NCBI RefSeq assembly: GCF_041358175.1
Contig: NZ_JBGKBE010000007.1
Location: 1 to 64,000 of the forward strand
Source of the DNA: Muriicola sp041358175
GTDB lineage: Bacteria > Bacteroidota > Bacteroidia > Flavobacteriales > Flavobacteriaceae
Direction: 5' to 3'
DNA length: 64,000 bases
Both the position numbers and the translations under genes were made by a program. Below the pieces are notes generated by a model, which had not been told where the DNA came from, did not search any database, and worked only from the letters and a program-made list of their open reading frames with translations. Below are positions 26,841-34,488 of this stretch, piece after piece. Every line of letters starts with the position of its first letter. Positions within the stretch are counted from its first letter, which is position 1.

Positions 26841-26941
26841 TGGACGAAGTGAAAAAATGGAAGAGAGAATATTCCCTGGTGATCATCCTCAATGCCCTTT
26901 ATATCCTTACCTTTTACTTCATTATGATTTCTAACGCCTGA
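26840..26941 (+). CDS. 33-residue single-pass membrane microprotein
   Basis: The ATG at 26840 overlaps the deacetylase stop (TAATG) and the TGA ends 3 bases before the symporter ATG, so the frame fills the gap exactly. The product has a charged N-terminus (MDEVKKWKREY) and one hydrophobic helix (about residues 12-30, ending MISNA), consistent with an inner-membrane protein. I do not know a named family. By position it could be an accessory subunit of the symporter or a coupling peptide. The fit between both neighbours and the clear transmembrane pattern argue against a chance frame, but no expression evidence is available. Confidence 0.65.
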   Translation: MDEVKKWKREYSLVIILNALYILTFYFIMISNA

Positions 26942-26944
26942 TTT

Positions 26945-28651
26945 ATGGGGAATTTAGACTGGTTTGTACTCTCCGGAACCTTGTTATTTATCGTAATCTA
27001 CGGGGTTTGGAAAACTAAAGGCAGTAAGAACGTAAGCGACTATGTGCTTGGCGGAAATCAGGCAAGGTGGTGGACGATAGGTTTATCAGTAATGGCTACC
27101 CAGGCGAGTGCGATTACTTTTCTTTCAACCCCCGGTCAGGCATTCCACGACGGGATGGGCTTTGTTCAGTTTTATTTTGGCCTGCCCCTTGCCATGATTG
27201 TAATCTGTGTGGTTTTTGTGCCTCTCTATCATAAACTCAAAGTATATACTGCCTACGAATTCCTCGAAAGACGATTCGACCTTAAAACGCGTTCCCTGGC
27301 TGCTATTTTATTCCTTATTCAACGTGGTCTGGCAGCAGGAATTACCATATATGCCCCATCAATTATCCTTTCAGCGGTTCTCGGCTGGGACCTGCTTACC
27401 TTAAATATCATCATTGGTATTCTGGTCATTATTTACACAGTATCAGGAGGTACCAAAGCGGTAAGTGTAACACAAAAGCAGCAGATGATCATCATCATGA
27501 CGGGAATGTTCATTGCTTTCTTTTTTATCCTAGGAGCTTTACCCCCTGAATTGACATTCAGTAATGCGCTGAAAATTGCCGGGGCTAGTGAAAAATTGAA
27601 TATTCTTGATTTTGACCTGAACACTTCAAGCAGGTACACCTTCTGGAGCGGAATTACCGGTGGTTTTTTTCTCGCCCTGGCCTATTTCGGCACCGACCAG
27701 AGTCAGGTGCAACGGTATCTTTCAGGAAAGTCGGTCAGGGAGAGTCAGCTGGGTCTGGTATTCAACGGGATCTTTAAAATTCCCATGCAGTTTTTTATCC
27801 TGCTCGTAGGGGTCATGGTTTTTGTTTTTTATCAGTACAACCCCTCTCCAATTAATTTTAATCCTGCTGCCCGAATTGCGGTAGAGAATTCAGAATTTGC
27901 CGAGGACTATCAGGAATTAGAGGATCGACACAGGGAGATTGAAACAGAAAAATTGATGGCCCAGGATAAATTCTACGCAGCCCTTAAATTAAAGGAATAC
28001 GCGGCAACGGTAGAGGCTAAACAACAAATTCTGGAGGTCAATCAGAAAGAAAGAGTAAACCGTGAAAGGGCTAAACTTCTCATAGAACAGGCCGATAACC
28101 TGGTCCAGACCAATGACAAGGATTATGTATTTATTCACTTTATCCTCAACAATCTGCCTAAGGGTCTAATCGGGTTGTTATTGGCTGTAATACTGTCGGC
28201 GGCGATGTCATCTACTGCTTCCGAATTAAATGCTTTGGGAACTATTACTGCCCTGGACCTCTACAAACGAAATAAGAAAACAGAATTTACCCAAAAGCAC
28301 TACGTTAAAGTTTCAAAGGGCTTCACCCTTATGTGGGGAATTATAGCGATTTGTATAGCGGGTGTGGCCGACCTTTTTGATAACCTTATCCAATTGGTAA
28401 ATATCATTGGATCGGTATTTTACGGGAATGTACTGGGAATTTTTCTCCTGGCTTTTTTCTTTAAGTTTATCAAGGGGAACGCTGTTTTTGTAGCGGCCAT
28501 TATTACTCAGGTAATTGTCATTGTAGGATTCCTTGGCGACTGGATGTCATACCTTTGGCTCAATGCCTTTGGTTGCACCCTGGTAATCCTCCTCGCTATG
28601 GCCCTGGAAGGATTTGACAGGATTTTGCGAAATCCTCCTTTAGAGACATAA
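26945..28651 (+). CDS. Sodium:solute symporter (SSS family) with charged loop insertion
   Basis: The protein is 568 residues with about 13 hydrophobic helices of the LeuT-like SSS fold. Family signatures include the N-terminal VSDYVLGGNQARWW, the TM segment SVMATQASAITFLSTPGQA and the late helix LLAVILSAAMSSTASELNALGT near the Na2 site. An unusual, highly charged stretch of about 75 residues (about 312-388, rich in Glu, Lys and Ala, coiled-coil-like) interrupts the loop before that helix. The substrate is unknown. Linkage to a secreted PIG-L deacetylase suggests an amino-sugar or sialic-acid-like solute. A hairpin terminator follows immediately. Confidence 0.88.
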   Translation: MGNLDWFVLSGTLLFIVIYGVWKTKGSKNVSDYVLGGNQARWWTIGLSVMATQASAITFLSTPGQAFHDGMGFVQFYFGLPLAMIVICVVFVPLYHKLKVYTAYEFLERRFDLKTRSLAAILFLIQRGLAAGITIYAPSIILSAVLGWDLLTLNIIIGILVIIYTVSGGTKAVSVTQKQQMIIIMTGMFIAFFFILGALPPELTFSNALKIAGASEKLNILDFDLNTSSRYTFWSGITGGFFLALAYFGTDQSQVQRYLSGKSVRESQLGLVFNGIFKIPMQFFILLVGVMVFVFYQYNPSPINFNPAARIAVENSEFAEDYQELEDRHREIETEKLMAQDKFYAALKLKEYAATVEAKQQILEVNQKERVNRERAKLLIEQADNLVQTNDKDYVFIHFILNNLPKGLIGLLLAVILSAAMSSTASELNALGTITALDLYKRNKKTEFTQKHYVKVSKGFTLMWGIIAICIAGVADLFDNLIQLVNIIGSVFYGNVLGIFLLAFFFKFIKGNAVFVAAIITQVIVIVGFLGDWMSYLWLNAFGCTLVILLAMALEGFDRILRNPPLET

Positions 28652-28679
28652 AAAAACCCCTGCAGAGCAAGGGTTTTTC
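28650..28679. terminator. Bidirectional hairpin terminator
   Basis: The arms AAAAACCC / GGGTTTTT flank CTGCAGAGCAA, starting at the symporter stop codon. A-rich on the left and T-rich on the right, it can serve both the symporter operon and the convergent DUF2911 gene. Confidence 0.7.
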
Positions 28680-28702
28680 AGTTAGATTTTATTTTAAATC
28701 CT

Positions 28703-29545
28703 TTACATGGCTCCCCATTCTTTTAAAGAATCTTCATTGAGCTTAACGTAGTCGGCATTGTTGGCAGCTTTAGCAACGGCAAGGGATTTTTTGGCAGCTT
28801 CTATAGCGCCTTTCTTGTCCCCCATTTTTGCGTAGATCAGCGACTGTAAGCGCATCATCCAAAAGGCATTGCTGTTCATAGATACGGCCTTGTCTACCCA
28901 CTTTTTGGCTTGTTCAAGGTCTTCTCCTTCCTGAAAATAATAGGAAGCTGCAGCAAAATAATCGTTCCCAGATGGTCCGGCCATCACAGATTCAATACTT
29001 TTCATAGTCATCTCCTTTGAAGGCACTGTAAAAGGTACTCCCACATAAGTGTTCTCCCATAGCATTCCCAAGGTGGCTCCGCTGTTATGAAGGTCGTCAA
29101 TGGTGATAGTAAAGGTTTCTACAGGCATCTCCATAGTCATGACTTCAGCGCTAACCATGGCTGCAACTTTGCTTTCATCCCACTCTTGAGGTGTTCCTCC
29201 TCCGCCTGTTTCGGTGTAAAAGTATACGTCCCAAGAAGAAGCACTGGGTTTTGTAAAGATGGCATAAGATCCGGCTTTAAGTGATCTGTCCCCTACCATT
29301 ATGTCGGTATTGAAAGTTATCGTAGTTCTTGCATTGGCTCCGGTTCTCCATATTTTATCAAAAGGTACTAAATCTCCAAATATGGTTCTGCCCCGCATGG
29401 AGGGACGTGAATACTCAACGGTCACGTCGGTTAGCCCTACCCGCTGCATGATTTTGGCAGCCGGACTTGGCTGAGGTGATTGGATTTGTGCCAGCATAGG
29501 GATACATACCGCAAATGCTAAGGCGAAATAAATTATTTTTTTCAT
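28703..29545 (-). CDS. DUF2911 exported protein with C-terminal helical repeats
   Basis: The protein is 280 residues from the ATG at 29545. The in-frame start at 29572 would add 9 residues before the signal peptide and sits on the -7 box, so it is disfavoured. A signal peptide (KIIYFALAFAVCIPMLAQ) precedes the DUF2911 domain (about 25-170), with the hallmark PSPAAKIMQRVGLTDVTVEYSRPS-type start and IWRTGANARTTI. The C-terminal 90 residues look like TPR-type helices (ASYYFQEGEDLEQAKKWVDKAV). The domain is widespread in exported Bacteroidetes proteins and has no assigned activity. Confidence 0.85.
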   Translation of the reverse strand: MKKIIYFALAFAVCIPMLAQIQSPQPSPAAKIMQRVGLTDVTVEYSRPSMRGRTIFGDLVPFDKIWRTGANARTTITFNTDIMVGDRSLKAGSYAIFTKPSASSWDVYFYTETGGGGTPQEWDESKVAAMVSAEVMTMEMPVETFTITIDDLHNSGATLGMLWENTYVGVPFTVPSKEMTMKSIESVMAGPSGNDYFAAASYYFQEGEDLEQAKKWVDKAVSMNSNAFWMMRLQSLIYAKMGDKKGAIEAAKKSLAVAKAANNADYVKLNEDSLKEWGAM

Positions 29546-29569
29546 TTTTTCACTAGGTTTTGGTTCTTT

Positions 29570-29577
29570 CAAATTTA
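29570..29577 (-). promoter_or_regulatory. -7 box (TAAATTTG) of the DUF2911 gene
   Basis: The minus strand has TAAATTTG 24 bases before the preferred start at 29545. This leaves a leader of about 15-20 bases and supports that start. No TTG at -33. Confidence 0.6.
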
Positions 29578-29678
29578 CGCATAAATAAGATATGAAATCT
29601 TAAAAAAGCCATTATACGAAGGGCTCAATTATGGTTTTTACATCCTTTGTAAAAGGGATTACGTTGACTTAAATTTAC

Positions 29679-29716
29679 TATTTGTTTAACATTTATTATT
29701 TTTTATTAAACAAATA
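29679..29716. promoter_or_regulatory. Inverted-repeat operator candidate upstream of the photolyase operon
   Basis: TATTTGTTTAA (29679-29689) and TTAAACAAATA (29706-29716) form a perfect 11-bp inverted repeat with a 16-base spacer. The right arm ends 6 bases before the -7 box at 29723, so bound protein would cover the -33 region. This is the position expected for a repressor or MerR-type regulator. The regulator is not encoded in this window. Light-response operons of marine Flavobacteria often have a nearby MerR/B12-type regulator; applying that here is inference. Confidence 0.6.
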
Positions 29717-29722
29717 TGAACT

Positions 29723-29730
29723 TAACTTTG
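29723..29730 (+). promoter_or_regulatory. -7 box (TAACTTTG) of the SRPBCC-SDR-photolyase operon
   Basis: TAACTTTG matches TAnnTTTG and lies 20 bases before the ATG at 29750, directly after the inverted repeat. The -33 position falls between the repeat arms and has no TTG, which would suit an activator- or MerR-dependent promoter. Confidence 0.6.
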
Positions 29731-29749
29731 AACAAATTGATGAACAGAC

Positions 29750-30241
29750 ATGTATAGACTTTCGGCCAAACAGGCCTTCCCCATTAGCAGAAAAACTGCA
29801 TGGGACTTCCTTTCGAATCCGGCCAACCTCAGCAAAATTACCCCGTCGGAAATGGGGTTTGAAATACTGTCAGGTGATGACAGGCCTATGTTCCCGGGAC
29901 AAATTATTCAATATAAGGTTCGTCCCTTTCCGGGATTTACCACGCGTTGGGTTACTGAAATCACACATGTAAAGGATGAGGCTTATTTTGTGGACGAACA
30001 GCGTTTTGGCCCCTACTCTTTGTGGCATCACAAACATTTTATTAATAAAGTGGAGGGAGGTATAGAAATGGAAGATATTATAGATTATAAACTCCCCCTT
30101 GGATTTCTTGGAAGACTTGCTCAACCTCTTGTAGTAAAGAAACAACTCGTCTCTATCTTCAGGTATCGGGAAGAACAACTTACATCCAGATTTGGCAGTT
30201 TGCCAGGCATTGAAAAACAATTTAAAATAGAATATATATAA
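29750..30241 (+). CDS. SRPBCC family protein (photolyase operon)
   Basis: The protein is 163 residues of the START/Bet v1-like SRPBCC type. It starts with MYRLSAKQAFPISRKTAWDFLSNPANLSKITP, the usual 'disappearing into pocket' opening, continues with ITHVKDEAYFVDEQRFGPY and ends in a helix around PLVVKKQLVSIFRYREEQL. The fold forms a hydrophobic cavity for lipids or small ligands. Similar proteins are found with photolyase and short-chain dehydrogenase genes in other Flavobacteria and cyanobacteria, with no known reaction. It is the first gene of a tightly packed three-gene operon (2-base gap to the SDR gene). Confidence 0.85.
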   Translation: MYRLSAKQAFPISRKTAWDFLSNPANLSKITPSEMGFEILSGDDRPMFPGQIIQYKVRPFPGFTTRWVTEITHVKDEAYFVDEQRFGPYSLWHHKHFINKVEGGIEMEDIIDYKLPLGFLGRLAQPLVVKKQLVSIFRYREEQLTSRFGSLPGIEKQFKIEYI

Positions 30242-30243
30242 CT

Positions 30244-30939
30244 ATGAACTCAAAAAATATACTCCTGATTGGAGGCTCTCACGGGATTGGACTTGAACTT
30301 GTTAAACTTCTGCAGGATACTCACTCGGTCTTTGTCGCATCGAGAACAGCAGATGACTTGTCATCATTAAATGTAACCCATATTGAATTTGATGTAACCA
30401 AAGATGAACTCGATCTCAACAAATTACCTGAAACCCTTGACGGTTTTGTATATTGTCCGGGGAGTATAAATCTCAAACCCCTCAAAATGATGGGATTGGA
30501 AACTTTCAGAGAAGATATGGAGATCAATTTCTTCAGTCTGGTGAAGGTGGTTAAACAAGTGATGTCAAAAATGGCAGAAGGTTCCTCCATGGTTTTCTTT
30601 AGTACCGTGGCCGTTGGGATGGGAATGCCATTCCATACTAGTGTAGCCGCTGCCAAGGGAGCCATTGAAGGCTTTGCAAAAGCCCTCGCTGCCGAGAACA
30701 CCCCCAAGGTAAGGGTGAATGTCATTGCCCCTTCGCTTGTTGATACTCCCTTGGCCTCAAGATTGCTCAGCAACGATAGAAAAAAAGAAATGATGGCGGA
30801 ACGACACCCACTTAAACGGGTTGGAACGGCTGAGGATATTGCTAAAATGGCTGCCTTCCTCCTTAAAGAAGACAGCAGCTGGATGACGGGTCAGATCTTG
30901 GGTGTGGATGGTGGAATGTCATCTTTAAATATTTCATAA
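30244..30939 (+). CDS. Short-chain dehydrogenase/reductase
   Basis: The 231-residue classical SDR has the cofactor loop LIGGSHGIGLEL (a TGxxxGIG variant with GGSHGIG), the expected NxA-like position as CPGS, the catalytic Ser in VFFSTVAVG and a C-terminal GQILGVDGGMS. The canonical catalytic pattern is YxxxK. Here the aligned segment reads HTSVAAAKGAIEGFAKAL, so the Lys is present but the Tyr position appears to be Ser/Val. It therefore may not be a standard oxidoreductase. Its stop abuts the photolyase ATG (TAA then ATG), which implies coupled translation. Confidence 0.85.
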   Translation: MNSKNILLIGGSHGIGLELVKLLQDTHSVFVASRTADDLSSLNVTHIEFDVTKDELDLNKLPETLDGFVYCPGSINLKPLKMMGLETFREDMEINFFSLVKVVKQVMSKMAEGSSMVFFSTVAVGMGMPFHTSVAAAKGAIEGFAKALAAENTPKVRVNVIAPSLVDTPLASRLLSNDRKKEMMAERHPLKRVGTAEDIAKMAAFLLKEDSSWMTGQILGVDGGMSSLNIS

Positions 30940-32244
30940 ATGGCGAAAGTATCGGTATTCTGGTTCAGAAGGGATCTCAGGCTCGAAGACAATACAGGTC
31001 TGATGCAAGCCCTTAATAGAGAATACCCTGTGCTTCCTATTTTTATCTTCGACCCCCAGATACTGCATGAATTAACAGAAGACGATCCGCGGCTGAGCTT
31101 TATCTACAAAAGACTGGAAGGCCTCCGGGATCGCTTGCAAAAGGATTACGATTCATCTTGTGCTTTTTACTACGATGAACCCCTTGAAGTTTTTAAAAAG
31201 CTTCATCAGGATTTTGATTTGAAAGCAGTGTATTGCAACAGGGACTACGAGCCCTATGCAAAAGAACGTGACGAAAAAATAAAAGACTATCTGAATTCCG
31301 TCGATTGTGAATTTAAGACGTATAAGGATCAGGTTATTTTTGAGAAAAGCGAGGTAGTAAAGGACGATGGGGATCCCTATGTAGTGTATACTCCATACAT
31401 GAAGAAATGGAAAGAACACTTTAAAACTGAAAATCCTTTAAAGGGCACAAAGGAGAACATCAAGGAAGATAATTATTACAAGCAAAAGGATCTTCCTTTT
31501 CTCTCTCTGCAGGATATGGGATTTAAGGAATCTGATATAAAAGTGCCCGATTACGATGTATCCTCTCCCCTCATACAGGACTATGAAAAAACCAGGAATT
31601 TCCCTGCTAAAGACGGTACTTCACACCTAGGACCACACCTGAGATTCGGAACAGTCTCTATTAGGGAAATGGTGAGAAAGGCCAAAGCTGAAAATAACGA
31701 GACCTTCCTGAACGAGCTTATCTGGCGGGAGTTTTTTATGCAGATCCTCTGGCATTTTCCGCGAACCACCAATGAAGCCTTTAAGAAAAAATATGACCGC
31801 ATCCCCTGGCGAAATAAAGAAGATGAGTTTGAGAAATGGAAAAATGGGCAGACGGGTTACGCCCTTGTAGATGCGGGAATGCGACAATTAAACGCAACCG
31901 GTTATATGCACAACAGAGTGCGCATGCTGGTAGCGAGCTTTCTCTGTAAACATCTGCTGATCGACTGGCGGTGGGGAGAAGCCTATTTTGCAGAAAAACT
32001 GCTCGATTATGAACTCAGCAGCAATGTGGGTAACTGGCAATGGGCCGCAGGCAGCGGCGTGGATGCTGCTCCTTATTTTAGGATTTTTAATCCCATGACC
32101 CAAATTGATAAATTTGATAAAGATCGAAAATACATAAAGCATTGGGTTCCTGAGGTCGATACAGATGAGTATGTCCCCAAGATGGTAGATCATAAGGAAG
32201 CCAGGGAACGTTGTCTGGAGACCTATAAATCAGCCCTTTCCTGA
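30940..32244 (+). CDS. DNA photolyase / cryptochrome family flavoprotein
   Basis: The protein is 434 residues. The N-terminal Rossmann-like antenna domain begins VSVFWFRRDLRLEDNTGL. The C-terminal FAD domain carries TSHLGPHLRFGTVSIRE, NELIWREFFMQILWHFP, DAGMRQLNATGYMHNRVRM and the flavin-proximal NVGNWQWAAGSGVDAAPYFRIFNP (split here by description). These match class I CPD photolyases, which repair UV-induced pyrimidine dimers with blue light. A photoreceptor role cannot be excluded. It is the last gene of the SRPBCC-SDR-photolyase operon, and its length is slightly short of typical class I enzymes (about 470). Confidence 0.92.
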   Translation: MAKVSVFWFRRDLRLEDNTGLMQALNREYPVLPIFIFDPQILHELTEDDPRLSFIYKRLEGLRDRLQKDYDSSCAFYYDEPLEVFKKLHQDFDLKAVYCNRDYEPYAKERDEKIKDYLNSVDCEFKTYKDQVIFEKSEVVKDDGDPYVVYTPYMKKWKEHFKTENPLKGTKENIKEDNYYKQKDLPFLSLQDMGFKESDIKVPDYDVSSPLIQDYEKTRNFPAKDGTSHLGPHLRFGTVSIREMVRKAKAENNETFLNELIWREFFMQILWHFPRTTNEAFKKKYDRIPWRNKEDEFEKWKNGQTGYALVDAGMRQLNATGYMHNRVRMLVASFLCKHLLIDWRWGEAYFAEKLLDYELSSNVGNWQWAAGSGVDAAPYFRIFNPMTQIDKFDKDRKYIKHWVPEVDTDEYVPKMVDHKEARERCLETYKSALS

Positions 32245-32388
32245 GAATATTGATCAAAGGAATTTCCTCTTATATGGTTCTGTCCTTTTTACTATATTTA
32301 AAGACCGAGGCACTGTAAAGTAAAGCCCCATAAACCGCTATGCCTCTGATTCATAAAAAATAATTAACAACCATAAGTCCAGATAACC

Positions 32389-33816
32389 ATGAAATACTAT
32401 TTTACCCTTTGTTTTTTTGTCCTCCTAATCCCCATACACGGGCAAAAAATGAACTCAAGCAAAAAAGCTATTGTTAACAGCATTGAAAAGCATCAGGCAA
32501 GGCTTATTCAAATCAGTGATTCTATCTGGGCCCATGCCGAAACAGCTTTTGAAGAGGATGATTCTTCAAAGATCCTTGCAGATTACGCTCAGGCGAATGG
32601 TTTTGCTGTGGAAAGAGGTGTTGCGGGAATGCCCACCGCTTTTGTTGCCACTTACGGTTCGGGAAAGCCGGTAATAAGTGTACTGGGAGAATTTGATGCC
32701 CTGCCGGGCATTTCACAGAAGGCCCAGCCCACCAAATCCCCTCTGGAAGATGGTGCTGCCGGACATGGGTGTGGCCATAACCTCTTTGGGACTGCGAGCC
32801 TCGGGGCCGCAATTGCAGTAAAGGAATTAATTGAAACAGGGAAACTCAAGGGCACGGTGAAGTTTTTTGGCACACCAGCTGAAGAGAAATTTTTTGGCAA
32901 AATATGGATGGTGAAAGAAGGCTTATGGGACGATGTTGATGTCAACCTGAGCTGGCACCCAAGTGCAAAGACCGAAGCCGATGTCCAAAGTACCCTGGCC
33001 CTAATAGATTTTAAGGTCGAATTTTTCGGACAGGCCGCACATGCTTCCGCAGACCCCTGGAACGGCAGAAGTGCTTCAGATGCACTTGAACTATACACTA
33101 CAGGAATAAATTACTACCGTGAACACATCAAACCTACAGTAAGGATACATTATCATATTCAGGATGGTGGACAGGTGGTCAATGTAGTTCCTGATTACTC
33201 CCGACTCTGGGTGCGTGTACGCGATACAAAAAGAAGCGGAATGATGCCCGTTTATGAAAGAGTAAAGGCGATGGCAGAAGGAGCGGCTATCCTGGCAAAT
33301 GTAGACTACAAGATCTCGCTCATTTCCGGGATCTATGAAGTATTGGTAAATCGGGCCGGAGGCGCAGTGATGCAAAAAAACCTTGAATTGCTGGGTCCTA
33401 TCACCTATACGGACGAAGAAACAGAATTCGGAAGGCGCATACAGCAGGAAACCGGAAAACCACAACTGGGAATGGATAGTGATATATCACCTATGGAGGT
33501 TACCAAGGAAAATCCGGGAGGAGGCTCCACGGATGTGGGGGATGTTAGCTGGAACGTTCCCAATATTAATCTCAGCGTAACCGTAGCGCCAAAAGATACA
33601 CCCTGGCATTCATGGGCCGTTGTTGCATGTGGAGGAATGAGTATCGGGCACAAAGGAATGGTCCATGCGGCCAAGGCACTTGGAATGACAATGGCCGATC
33701 TTTTTGAAAGCCCAAAACTGGTCGAAAAAATAAAGTCGGAGTACAAAGAACGAAAAGGAGAAGAGGTGTATGAACCTATGGTTCCCGAAGGACCTCCCCC
33801 GATTGGAAATAACTAA
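32389..33816 (+). CDS. Exported M20 amidohydrolase (AbgB/p-aminobenzoyl-glutamate hydrolase-like)
   Basis: The protein is 475 residues with a signal peptide (MKYYFTLCFFVLLIPIHGQ). The M20 metallopeptidase core is shown by SVLGEFDALPGIS, GHGCGHNLFG (metal-binding Cys and His), GTPAEE (catalytic Glu) and the late GSTDVGDVSW and HSWAVVACGGMSIGHKG. The lid domain lies at about residues 205-330 (QAAHASADPWNGRSA). The closest family is AbgB-like amidohydrolases that cleave aminoacyl amides such as p-aminobenzoyl-glutamate or indole-acetyl amino acids. Export to the periplasm sets it apart from E. coli AbgB. The substrate is not predictable. Confidence 0.88.
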   Translation: MKYYFTLCFFVLLIPIHGQKMNSSKKAIVNSIEKHQARLIQISDSIWAHAETAFEEDDSSKILADYAQANGFAVERGVAGMPTAFVATYGSGKPVISVLGEFDALPGISQKAQPTKSPLEDGAAGHGCGHNLFGTASLGAAIAVKELIETGKLKGTVKFFGTPAEEKFFGKIWMVKEGLWDDVDVNLSWHPSAKTEADVQSTLALIDFKVEFFGQAAHASADPWNGRSASDALELYTTGINYYREHIKPTVRIHYHIQDGGQVVNVVPDYSRLWVRVRDTKRSGMMPVYERVKAMAEGAAILANVDYKISLISGIYEVLVNRAGGAVMQKNLELLGPITYTDEETEFGRRIQQETGKPQLGMDSDISPMEVTKENPGGGSTDVGDVSWNVPNINLSVTVAPKDTPWHSWAVVACGGMSIGHKGMVHAAKALGMTMADLFESPKLVEKIKSEYKERKGEEVYEPMVPEGPPPIGNN

Positions 33817-33829
33817 AAAAAATAAAGCT

Positions 33830-34003
33830 ATGTTCGGATTATTTAAAAAGAAAAGCCCTGTTGAAAAATTGCAGGCGCAGTATAAAACTGTTATGAAAGA
33901 AGCGTTTGACCTTTCCAAAGTAAATCGAAGTGCAGGAGATGCCAAATACGCGGAAGCAGAAGAGATACAAAAGAAAATAGATAATTTAATGCATAATAAA
34001 TAA
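33830..34003 (+). CDS. Lacal_2735-like small protein
   Basis: The protein is 57 residues from the ATG at 33830; the longer frame would start inside the amidohydrolase gene. It starts MFGLFKKKSPVEKLQAQYK and continues as an amphipathic helical hairpin rich in Lys, Glu and Ala, ending in IDNLMHNK. It matches my memory of the Lacal_2735 family of short cytoplasmic Flavobacteriaceae proteins, which has no assigned role. It sits 13 bases after the amidohydrolase and 3 bases before the Fe-S protein gene, so it probably shares a transcript with both. Confidence 0.8.
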   Translation: MFGLFKKKSPVEKLQAQYKTVMKEAFDLSKVNRSAGDAKYAEAEEIQKKIDNLMHNK

Positions 34004-34006
34004 AAG

Positions 34007-34447
34007 ATGGCCGGGAAAGAAATAGTCAAGGAATATCAGAATGAAGGGATCACAGTAATCTGGAAACCCGGGAAATGTATTCATGCGGCCGTATGCGTCA
34101 AAACCTTACCCGAGGTATACAAACCCGATGATAAACCGTGGATCAACCCGCAAAACGCCTCGGTAGAGGCTTTACAGTCGCAAATCGACCGATGTCCTTC
34201 CGGTGCATTATCATATCGCATTAAAAATGAGAAACAGAAACCTGAAAATAAAAAAAGTAATATGAGTCAGAAAGTAGAAGTAACTCCCAACGGACCTTTG
34301 ATGGTACACGGGGAATTGGAGATCACCATGGTAGATGGAACAACAGAAACCAAGAAAAGGGCCACCGCATTTTGTCGTTGTGGGGCTTCGGATAACAAAC
34401 CCTTCTGTGATGGTAGTCACAAGGGTATAGATTTTGAAGACAGCTAA
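34007..34447 (+). CDS. Fused YjdI-like (4Fe-4S) and CDGSH iron-sulfur protein
   Basis: The protein is 146 residues. The N-terminal half (about 1-75) is a Fer4_19/YjdI-like mono-cluster domain with C-I-H-A-A-V-C and a later CPSGAL. The C-terminal half (about 85-146) is a CDGSH zinc-finger-like [2Fe-2S] domain with CRCGASDNKPFCDGSH, whose three Cys and one His bind the cluster. The fusion occurs in many Bacteroidetes and likely acts in redox or cluster transfer, but its partner is unknown. A second ATG (34261) begins the CDGSH half and could allow a separate short product. Confidence 0.88.
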   Translation: MAGKEIVKEYQNEGITVIWKPGKCIHAAVCVKTLPEVYKPDDKPWINPQNASVEALQSQIDRCPSGALSYRIKNEKQKPENKKSNMSQKVEVTPNGPLMVHGELEITMVDGTTETKKRATAFCRCGASDNKPFCDGSHKGIDFEDS

Positions 34448-34488
34448 GAAACCAAAACAGGGATTGAGATAGCCATGATTAAGAAGTA

